Source of the DNA: Actinacidiphila glaucinigra
GTDB taxonomy: Bacteria; Actinomycetota; Actinomycetes; Streptomycetales; Streptomycetaceae
Assembly (NCBI RefSeq): GCF_900188405.1
Contig: NZ_FZOF01000010.1
Span: forward strand, 157,921-221,920
Direction of reading: 5' to 3'
Length of the DNA: 64,000 nucleotides
A program made the position numbers and the translations under genes. Below are positions 50,730 through 57,578 of this stretch, piece by piece. The notes below the pieces were generated by a model that saw only the letters and a program-made list of their open reading frames with translations, searched no databases and was not told where the DNA came from. Each line of letters starts with the position of its first letter. The stretch's first letter is position 1.

Positions 50730-51647
50730 ATGACTGCGGCATCCGGCCCCCGCGAACTCGGAGCCTTCCTGAAGGCCCGCCGGGCACAGCTCGCACCGGA
50801 CGAATGCGGTCTGCCGCCGACCGGTTCCACTCGCAAGGTCGCCGGCCTGCGGCGGGAGGAGGTCGCCCAGCTCGCCGCGATCAGCGTCGACTACTACACG
50901 CGGCTGGAGCAGGGCCGCGTCCGGGCGTCGGCATCGGTCCTCGCCCCGCTGGCGCGTGCACTGCGCCTCGACGACGACCAGCAGCGGTACCTGTACGAGC
51001 TGGCCGGCAAGGCCGACGCGCATCCGCGGCACCGCCCTCCCCCGCAGCGCGTACGCCCGGCGATGCGGCGCCTGCTGGACCAGCTCACGGCGACGCCCGC
51101 CGTCGTCCTCGGCCGGCGGATGGACGTCCTGGCCTGGAACGACGCCGCCGCGGCCCTCTACACCGACTTCTCCGCGATCCCGCCAGACCGCCGCAACTAC
51201 GTGCACCTGCTCTTCACGGACCCGGCCGTGCGCGGCATGCACCTGCGGTGGGAGCACGACGCCCGCGACGCCGTCGCCGCGCTGCGCATGCAGGCCGCCG
51301 CCGAAGCCGGCGATCCCGAACTCTCCCGTCTCGTCGGCGAGTTGTCGGTCCAGGACGCCGACTTCCGTACCTGGTGGGCGGAGCACCGCGTCATCGCCAC
51401 CGCCTACGGCACCAAGCACTACCGGCACCCGGTGGTCGGTGACCTCACGCTCGACTGCGACACGTGGAGCAGCCCCGACGACTCGGGCCAGCGCCTCATG
51501 GTGCTGACCGCGGAGCCCGGCACCCCCTCGTACGACGCCCTGCGCATCCTGGCCTCGTGGACGGCGGGACGCCCGGACGCGAACGAGGCCGGGGACCGGG
51601 CACGTTCGCGGGGCGGGATCGACCCGCCCCGGCCAGGCCGCCACTGA
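50730..51647 (+). CDS. XRE family regulator with MmyB-like ligand domain
   Basis: A 305-aa regulator. N-terminal HTH_31/XRE domain: LGAFLKARRAQLAP, VAGLRREEVAQLAAISVDYYTRLEQGR. The C-terminal MmyB-like PAS-type domain (VLGRRMDVLAWNDAAAALY, RRNYVHLLFTDP, FRTWWAEHRV) is thought to bind fatty acids or similar ligands. Start at 50730; an ATG at 50721 sits too close to the ribosome site. Divergent from the alpha/beta hydrolase, its likely target. Confidence 0.93.
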   Translation: MTAASGPRELGAFLKARRAQLAPDECGLPPTGSTRKVAGLRREEVAQLAAISVDYYTRLEQGRVRASASVLAPLARALRLDDDQQRYLYELAGKADAHPRHRPPPQRVRPAMRRLLDQLTATPAVVLGRRMDVLAWNDAAAALYTDFSAIPPDRRNYVHLLFTDPAVRGMHLRWEHDARDAVAALRMQAAAEAGDPELSRLVGELSVQDADFRTWWAEHRVIATAYGTKHYRHPVVGDLTLDCDTWSSPDDSGQRLMVLTAEPGTPSYDALRILASWTAGRPDANEAGDRARSRGGIDPPRPGRH

Positions 51648-51654
51648 GCCCGCG

Positions 51655-52020
51655 TCAGTCGTCCGTACGGGACGCACCGGCCACCGACGCCCGGACCTGC
51701 CGGGCGAAGCCCGCGACGGTGTAGTCCGCGGGAAGGCCGTCGATCAGCACGAGGTCGGAGATCGCGTTGCGGGTGCGCAGCGGCAGGATCTCCTGGTACT
51801 CGGGCGAGTCGTACCAGTTCCGGGCCGCGGCCCGGTCGGGGAACTCCAGGAGGACGACCAGGCCGGGCCAGGCGCCCTCCACCACGGTCGGCTCGCCGTT
51901 CGCGAGCCACGTGCCGCCGTAGGGCCGCAAGGTGGCGTCGACGCGCTCCAGGTAGTCCAGGCCCTCGTCGTTCGGGATGCCGCCGGGGATGCGCAGGTGG
52001 TTGATCAGGTACGTGCTCAT
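51655..52020 (-). CDS. DUF1330 domain protein
   Basis: A 121-aa ferredoxin-like-fold protein: YLINHLRIPGGIPNDEGLDYLERVDATLRPYGG, GLVVLLEFPDRAAARNWYDSPEYQEI, matching DUF1330. Small dimeric proteins of unknown function, often beside oxidoreductases. It converges with the XRE regulator and is divergent from the aldo/keto reductase gene. Confidence 0.88.
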   Translation of the reverse strand: MSTYLINHLRIPGGIPNDEGLDYLERVDATLRPYGGTWLANGEPTVVEGAWPGLVVLLEFPDRAAARNWYDSPEYQEILPLRTRNAISDLVLIDGLPADYTVAGFARQVRASVAGASRTDD

Positions 52021-52267
52021 GTCGGGCCTTCCGGAGGTGGGTGCCGTCGCCGGTCGTCGTGACCAGGCGACGTGACGGACCGGCCGGATCACCGCGCGAC
52101 GCGCCGCACGGTCGCCGCGATGCGTCCTCCCGGGTGAGGTGCCTGGCCCCCGCACCCCCAGGAGCAGCGGGGCACTCCCACCCGTGCCCGGCGCCGCGCA
52201 CAGTGGAGGTCGGCCGGACCCGACCGGTTCGTCATCACCTCACACCAATGCGCGGAAGGTGCGGCAC

Positions 52268-53140
52268 ATGAGCAACGTCCGGAACGTCCCCGGTGGTGCG
52301 CTGAAGCCGGCGGACGACCTCGTCATCAGCCGCATGGGATACGGCGCCATGCAACTGGCCGGCCCCGGCGTCTTCGGCCCGCCCAGGGACCGCGACCAGG
52401 CCCTCGCGGTGCTGCGCGAGGCGGTCGAGCTGGGGATCACCCACATCGACACCAGCGACTTCTACGGTCCCGCGGTCGTCAACGAGCTGATCAGGGAGGC
52501 GCTGCACCCCTATCCGGACGCCCTGCGCATCGCCACCAAGGTCGGCGCCCGCCGCGACGGCACCGGCGGCTGGATCCCCTCCGTGGAGCCCGAGGACCTC
52601 GAGGCCCAGGTGCGCGAGAACCTTTGGCACCTCGGACTCGACGTGCTCGACGTGGTCTACCTGCGCCTCGGATCCGTGGAGGGCACCGGTGAGGAGTCGA
52701 TCGCCGAGGCGTTCGGGGCCCTCGCGGAGCTGCGTGAGCGGGGCCTGATCCGGCACCTCGGCCTGAGCGGGGTCTCCGGCACCCAGCTGGCCGAGGCGCG
52801 GTCCATCGCCCCCGTCGTCGCCGTGCAGAACCTCTACAACCTGGTCAAGCGCCAGGACGACGTCCTCGTCGACCGGTGCGCGGCCGAAGGCATCGCCTTC
52901 GCCTCCTTCTTCCCGCTCGGCGGCTTCACCCCCCTCCAGTCGGGAGAACTGGCGGGCGTGGCCGCCCGGTTGGGTGCCTCGCCGCAGCAGGTCGCCCTCG
53001 CACGGCTGCTCCGGCGGTCGCCGACGAGCGTCCTCATCCCCGGTACGTCCTCCGTCGCGCACCTGCGCGAGAACGTCGCCGCGGCCGCCCTGGAACTGCC
53101 CGCCGACGCCCTCGCGGAACTCGACGGCATCGCCGCCTGA
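52268..53140 (+). CDS. Aldo/keto reductase
   Basis: A 290-aa AKR. MGYGAMQLAGPGVFG, HIDTSDFYGPAVVNELI (Asp and Tyr of the tetrad), IATKVGARRDGTG (Lys), VVYLRLGSVEG where the usual His is not found, and IPGTSSVAHLRENVAAA for NADP binding. Start at 52268 with GGAAGG. Closely related to the partial AKR at the left edge. 125 bp upstream of an SDR gene in the same direction; both may act on one carbonyl compound. Confidence 0.94.
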   Translation: MSNVRNVPGGALKPADDLVISRMGYGAMQLAGPGVFGPPRDRDQALAVLREAVELGITHIDTSDFYGPAVVNELIREALHPYPDALRIATKVGARRDGTGGWIPSVEPEDLEAQVRENLWHLGLDVLDVVYLRLGSVEGTGEESIAEAFGALAELRERGLIRHLGLSGVSGTQLAEARSIAPVVAVQNLYNLVKRQDDVLVDRCAAEGIAFASFFPLGGFTPLQSGELAGVAARLGASPQQVALARLLRRSPTSVLIPGTSSVAHLRENVAAAALELPADALAELDGIAA

Positions 53141-53265
53141 CCGGCCGCCCACCCACGCCGGCACACCTCACACCACCCGCACATCCCCGAACACACCCCC
53201 CGGAACCTGTCCGTGCGCGGCCACCCGCGCGTCGTGACCCCCGGCAGAGAGCAAGGGAGCACCTC

Positions 53266-53967
53266 ATGACCATCACGCTCGTCACCGGCGGCAACAAGGG
53301 CCTCGGCCGCGAGACCGCCCGCCGTCTGATCAAGTCCGGCCACACCGTCTACATCGGCGCCCGGGACGCCGCCCGCGGACGGGAGGCCGCCGAGGAGCTC
53401 GGCGCGGAGCTGCTCGTGCTCGACGTCACCGACGACGCCTCCGTCGCCGCGGCGGCGGAGGAATTGCGGCGCCGCGAGGGCCGGCTCGACGTGCTGGTCA
53501 ACAACGCGGGCGTGTACGAGGGCCTGATCGGCCCCGAGGCGGCCTCCGGCGCCCACATGAGCGCCGTCCTCGACGTCAACGTCGTCGGCCTGGTGCGTGT
53601 GACGCACGCCTTCCTCCCGCTCCTGGGCGAGTCCGCCGCGCCGGTCATCGTCAACGTCAGCAGCGGGCTCGGCTCCTTCGGCACGGTCCTCGACCCCGAG
53701 AAGAACGAGTCCCGGTACGTCACGCCCGTCTACTCCGCGTCGAAGGCGGCGGTGAACATGCTCACGGTGCAGTACGCCAAGGGCCTGCCCCACATCCGCG
53801 TCAACTCCGTCGAGCCCGGCTTCAGCGCCACCGACCTGCACGGCCTGAGCGGCCAGGGCATCCAGACACCGGAGGAGGGCGCCGAGGCGATCGTGCGCTA
53901 CGCCACGGTCGGCCAGGACGGCCCGACCGGTACCTTCGGCGACCGGAGCGCGCCGCTTCCGTGGTGA
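53266..53967 (+). CDS. SDR family oxidoreductase
   Basis: A 233-aa carbonyl-reductase-like SDR. ITLVTGGNKGLGRETARRL cofactor site, IGARD (NADP preference), NNAGVYEG, Ser in VNVSSGLGS, and Tyr and Lys in YSASK. The start at 53266 follows AAGGGAG. Downstream of the AKR and followed by two tandem hairpins. Confidence 0.94.
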   Translation: MTITLVTGGNKGLGRETARRLIKSGHTVYIGARDAARGREAAEELGAELLVLDVTDDASVAAAAEELRRREGRLDVLVNNAGVYEGLIGPEAASGAHMSAVLDVNVVGLVRVTHAFLPLLGESAAPVIVNVSSGLGSFGTVLDPEKNESRYVTPVYSASKAAVNMLTVQYAKGLPHIRVNSVEPGFSATDLHGLSGQGIQTPEEGAEAIVRYATVGQDGPTGTFGDRSAPLPW

Positions 53968-53970
53968 ACG

Positions 53971-54035
53971 CCGCGCCGGCCACACCCCGGTCGGCGCGGA
54001 CGCGGAACCCCCGGGCGGTGGGGGCCGCCCGGGGG
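53971..54035 (+). terminator. Tandem terminator hairpins after SDR
   Basis: First stem 53971-53981 with 53989-53999 (11 bp, one G-U pair, 7-nt loop); second stem 54008-54018 with 54025-54035 (11 bp perfect, 6-nt loop). They start 3 bp after the SDR stop and insulate the prephenate dehydratase gene. Confidence 0.7.
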
Positions 54036-54061
54036 CACCCGCCCCCGGCACCGGTGAGCCC

Positions 54062-54089
54062 GGGCCTCCCGATCCGGGCCTCCCGATCC
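54062..54089. repeat. Tandem 14-bp direct repeat
   Basis: GGGCCTCCCGATCC occurs twice in a row (54062-54075, 54076-54089) between the tandem hairpins and the prephenate dehydratase gene. No function apparent. Confidence 0.6.
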
Positions 54090-54210
54090 GGGCCGGCCGC
54101 GGTCGTCCGGCCCTCGGACGGATACGGGGTCGGCGCGCCGCGCGCAGTAGCATGCGAAGGACGGCCCCGCCGCACGCACAGACCATCGATCCGGAGATAC
54201 CGACGCGCAC

Positions 54211-55053
54211 ATGGTGACCATCGCCTACCAGGGAGAGCCCGGATCGAACTCGGCCGCCGCCGCCCGCAGGCTGTACCCCGACAGCCGTGAGCTGCCCTGC
54301 ACGACCTTCGAGCAGGCGCTGGAGGCGGTGGCGCTGGAGACCGCCGACCTGGCCGTGATCCCCGTGGACAACTCCGCCGCCGGTCGTGTCGCGGACGTCC
54401 ACCACCTGCTGCCGGAGTCGGACCTCTCGATCATCGCGGAGTACTTCCTCCCGATCCGCTTCGACCTGATGGCCGTGCCCGGCGCCACGCTGGAGGACGT
54501 CGCCTTCGTCCGCAGCCATGTGCACGCCCTGGGGCAGTGCCGGAAGATCATCCGCGAGGGCGGCTGGCAGACGCTGGTGAGCGACGACACCGCGGGCGCC
54601 GCCCGCGAGATCGCCGAGCTCGGCGACCCGCGGCACGCGGCCCTCGCCCCGCCCGGTGCCGCGGAGCTGTACGGGCTGGAGGTGCTGCGCAGCGGCGTCG
54701 AGGACACCTCGGACAACACCACCCGCTTCGTCGTCCTCGCCCGCGACGCCGAGTTCCCGCCGGTCTCGGACACGCCGATGATGACCAGCCTGTTCTTCTC
54801 CGTGCGCAACATCCCGAGCGCGCTCTACAAGGCGCTCGGCGGCTTCTCCAGCAACGCGGTGAACCTCACCAAGATCGAGAGCTACCAGGTGGGCGCGGGG
54901 CTGAAGGCCAGCCGCTTCTACATCGAGATCGAGGGCCACCCGCAGGAGAGCAGCGTGGCCCTGGCCCTGGAGGAGCTGCGCTTCTTCTCCTCCGAGGTGC
55001 GGATCATGGGCGTCTACCCGGCGCACCCGCACCGCTCCCTCGACCACGACTGA
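54211..55053 (+). CDS. pheA: Prephenate dehydratase with ACT domain
   Basis: A 280-aa enzyme converting prephenate to phenylpyruvate in phenylalanine synthesis. The PDT domain (1-180) shows IAYQGEPGSNSAAAARRLYP, IPVDNSAAGRVADVHHLL, a Thr-containing SDDTAGAAREIAELG and the NTTRFVVLA motif. The ACT domain (about 190-270), with GGFSSNAVNLTKIESYQ, should give Phe feedback control. The IAYQGEPGSNS/AGRVADVHHLLP wording is like alpha-proteobacterial PheA more than the usual actinobacterial form, so this may be a second copy. No other shikimate genes nearby. Confidence 0.93.
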   Translation: MVTIAYQGEPGSNSAAAARRLYPDSRELPCTTFEQALEAVALETADLAVIPVDNSAAGRVADVHHLLPESDLSIIAEYFLPIRFDLMAVPGATLEDVAFVRSHVHALGQCRKIIREGGWQTLVSDDTAGAAREIAELGDPRHAALAPPGAAELYGLEVLRSGVEDTSDNTTRFVVLARDAEFPPVSDTPMMTSLFFSVRNIPSALYKALGGFSSNAVNLTKIESYQVGAGLKASRFYIEIEGHPQESSVALALEELRFFSSEVRIMGVYPAHPHRSLDHD

Positions 55054-55484
55054 CGCCGGTTCCGGCGCCGGTCGTACGAGGCTCCGCCGGTCGCGCCCGC
55101 CGCATATGTGGACGTGTCCCACCGGGACGGCCCGCGGCGCGGCCGTCTCCGCCCCCGCGGACGCGGACCGGGGCGCCGCGTCGTGATCCCGCAGGCATTC
55201 CTCCGGCCGCAGTCGATCCGCCGCCTCGCGCGTGCCCGGTCCTGCCCGAGCGCACCGCCCCCGGCGTGGACGCCGGTCCGCCGGGCGAACGCGTTCCCGA
55301 CGCCTCCCGCACGGCCGTGGAGGGCGTGCCGCAGCCGTCACACCGCCGGGCGGCGGGTTTCACCCCGACGGCCCACGCACGTGACCCGGTCGGCACACGC
55401 GGCCGGGCCTGTCGCCCGGGAGCCGTGAACACTCAGGTGCCGTGGGGGACCCCGCCCCGAGCACCGAGGAAAGTGAGATACGGC
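55054..55484. other. Intergenic region, 431 bp
   Basis: Between prephenate dehydratase and the LAxTG hydrolase. Reading frames here carry no family features. I see no clear promoter consensus or palindrome; it must hold the promoter of the hydrolase gene. Confidence 0.4.
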
Positions 55485-56465
55485 ATGGCGGCAACACTGG
55501 ATTCCCGCTCCCGGCGTCGCATACGCCGCGCCCACGTCGCCGCGGCCGGCTGCGCCCTCGCGCTGTGCGCGTCCGCCGCGGCTCCCGCCGCCGCTGACGG
55601 GGACACGGCCGGGACGAAGCCGACCGTCGTCCTGATCCACGGGGCGTTCGCGGACGCCTCCAGCTGGAACGGGGTGATCGAGCGGCTCGAGGCCCGCGGC
55701 TACCCCGTCATCGCCCCGGCCAACCCGCTGCGCGGGCTGTACAGCGACGCCGAGTACATCGCCTCCGTGCTGGAGAGCGTCAAGGGCCCCATCGTCCTGG
55801 CCGGCCACTCGTACGGCGGCGCGGTGATCAGCTCGGCCGCGGCCGGGAACCCCCACGTGAAGTCGCTGGTCTACGTCTCGGCGCTGATGCCCGACGTCGG
55901 TGAGAGCGGGATGTCGCTGGGCGAGCGGTTCCCCAGTGCCCTCGGCACCGCCACCAGGTCCGTGCCGTACCGGGCGGGCGGCGGCGTGAGCGGTACCGAC
56001 CTCTACCTCAAGCGCGACAAGGTGCACCCGGTGTTCGCCGCCTGCCTGCCGGAGAGCCAGGCGAACCTGCTGGGCGTCACCCAGCGGCCCGCGGCCACCA
56101 CCGCGTTCTCGGAGAAGGCCAAGGTCGCGGCCTGGAAGACCATTCCGTCCTGGGCCCTCGTCGGCCGCCAGGACATGACCATCAACCCCGACCAGGAACG
56201 GTTCCAGGCGAAGCGCGCCCACTCCCACACCGTGGAACTCGACACCTGCCACGTGTCCCTGATCGCGCGGCCCGACGCCGTCGCCGACCTGATCCTCCAG
56301 GCCGCCACGGCCGCGGGGTCCTCCCCGGCGCTGGCGGACACCGGCTCCGGCTCCGGCGGGGGCAGGTCCGGCACCGGTGTTCTGGCCGGCCTTGCCGCGG
56401 GCGGGCTGATCGCCGGAGCGGGAGCCGTTCTCGGCGCCCGCCGGCTGCGGCGCCGTTTCGCCTGA
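55485..56465 (+). CDS. Cell-wall-anchored alpha/beta hydrolase (LAxTG sortase substrate)
   Basis: A 326-aa exported hydrolase. Signal peptide 1-37 with basic start (RSRRRIRR) and hydrophobic core. The catalytic domain resembles plant-type esterases/EstC: VVLIHGAFADASSWNGVI, VLAGHSYGGAVISSAA (Ser near 109), VGRQDMTI (acid) and DTCHVSLIARP (His). At 283-287 lies LADTG, followed by a Gly/Ser spacer, a hydrophobic helix (VLAGLAAGGLIAGAGAV) and RRLRRRF. This is a sortase signal of the LAxTG class used by Streptomyces class E sortases, so the enzyme should be covalently fixed to peptidoglycan. Confidence 0.9.
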   Translation: MAATLDSRSRRRIRRAHVAAAGCALALCASAAAPAAADGDTAGTKPTVVLIHGAFADASSWNGVIERLEARGYPVIAPANPLRGLYSDAEYIASVLESVKGPIVLAGHSYGGAVISSAAAGNPHVKSLVYVSALMPDVGESGMSLGERFPSALGTATRSVPYRAGGGVSGTDLYLKRDKVHPVFAACLPESQANLLGVTQRPAATTAFSEKAKVAAWKTIPSWALVGRQDMTINPDQERFQAKRAHSHTVELDTCHVSLIARPDAVADLILQAATAAGSSPALADTGSGSGGGRSGTGVLAGLAAGGLIAGAGAVLGARRLRRRFA

Positions 56466-56493
56466 GGGGCCTGACCGCGGACCGCTCCCGCCG

Positions 56494-57438
56494 TCAGTGG
56501 CCGTGCCCGCCGGCGCCGGAGCCGGTGTCCGCGTCGGGATGTCCGTCGCCCGGACCGGCCGTGACCGTGAAGGCGGCGGTGCGGACCGTGCCCTGGTGCT
56601 TGAAGTCGAAGAAGAGCCGGTACGCGCCCGCGCTCGGGGCCGTGGCGTCGAAGGAGACGTGCGGCCCGGGTGCGGTGTCGCCGTCGCCGGGCGCGCCGCC
56701 CGGGTGCACGTGCAGATACGCCAGGTCGCCGGCGCGCAGTGCGACCAGGTGGCCGTAAGCGCCGAGGTACGGCTGCAGATCGGTGACCTCGCGGCCGTCC
56801 TTGGCCACCGTCAGCCGCAGCTCCCGCTCGGCACCCGGCCGCAACGCCCCGCCGAGGGTGACGGTGTAGCCGTCCACGGTCGCCGTCCGGGAGGCCGGCG
56901 CGGGGGCGGTGGGCCGGTGGTCGCCGGCCACGGAGAGGTCCGCGCCGAGTGTGAGGTTCCGGCTGTCCTTCACGGCGGGGGTGAAGTCGGCGAACACCCG
57001 GTAGTCGCCGGCGCGGGGGAGGCTGACCGCGGTGCTCCACGTGCCGTCGGCGGCGCGCGCGGGATGCAGATGGCGGTAGCCGGTCAGGTCGCGTGAGGCG
57101 AGGATCAGGTGCAGCTCCTTCTCGTGGGCGAGCCGGTACGAGGTGAGCGGCCGGCCGTCGGCGCCGCGTATGAGGAAGCGCAGTTCGGCCGGGCGATCGG
57201 ACGCGATGTGCGGCGTGAGCAGGTCGAGGGTGTAGCCCGCCTCGCTGATCGCCAGGCCGCCCGCGGGAGGCGCGGCCGATGCCTCGCCGGCGGCGTCGTG
57301 CGCGTGCGCCGCCCCCGGCGCGTTCGCGCCGGCCGCCGGGGTGCGGACCGGGTCGAGGGCCGCGCCCACGCCGTAGGCGGTGCCGAAGGAGGCCGCCAGG
57401 ACGACGGCGAACGCGGTGATCTTCGTTCCGGTGTTCAA
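56494..57438 (-). CDS. Exported His-rich protein under copper-type control
   Basis: A 314-aa protein with a TTG start at 57438 preceded by GGAG. A single N-terminal hydrophobic segment (KITAFAVVLAASFGTAYGVG) suggests a signal or anchor. The body has two beta-sandwich-like halves (HLILASRDLTGYRHLHP, YLGAYGHLVALRAGDLAYLHVHP) with clustered His, and the C-terminus is GHPDADTGSGAGGHGH. The repeated HLHP/HVHP motifs and the CsoR-type box upstream point to extracytoplasmic copper binding. Family known to me only as a hypothetical secreted protein. Confidence 0.82.
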   Translation of the reverse strand: MNTGTKITAFAVVLAASFGTAYGVGAALDPVRTPAAGANAPGAAHAHDAAGEASAAPPAGGLAISEAGYTLDLLTPHIASDRPAELRFLIRGADGRPLTSYRLAHEKELHLILASRDLTGYRHLHPARAADGTWSTAVSLPRAGDYRVFADFTPAVKDSRNLTLGADLSVAGDHRPTAPAPASRTATVDGYTVTLGGALRPGAERELRLTVAKDGREVTDLQPYLGAYGHLVALRAGDLAYLHVHPGGAPGDGDTAPGPHVSFDATAPSAGAYRLFFDFKHQGTVRTAAFTVTAGPGDGHPDADTGSGAGGHGH

Positions 57439-57499
57439 GGGTGCTCCGTGGGTGCCGTGGCCGAGGGACGCGTGCCGGGCGGGCGCGCGACCCCAAAAT

Positions 57500-57516
57500 A
57501 TACCCCCAGGGGGTAT
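57500..57516. promoter_or_regulatory. CsoR-type copper operator
   Basis: ATACCCCCAGGGGGTAT, a perfect palindrome (8-bp arms, 1-bp centre) 62 bp upstream of the His-rich protein. It matches the G-tract/TATACC style of CsoR/RicR copper-sensing repressor sites. A partial half-site GGGGGTATG lies near 57555. No csoR gene in the window. Confidence 0.75.
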
Positions 57517-57578
57517 GTGCCAAGGCGTTCGGACGTTTGCCGGGGATACGGGGTGGGGGTATGCCTGTCAGGCGTGCG

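Noticed and set aside
55054..55484. Possible short gene in the gap before the LAxTG hydrolase
   Set aside because: Frames are Pro/Arg-rich with no start site or fold pattern; consistent with non-coding GC-rich DNA.
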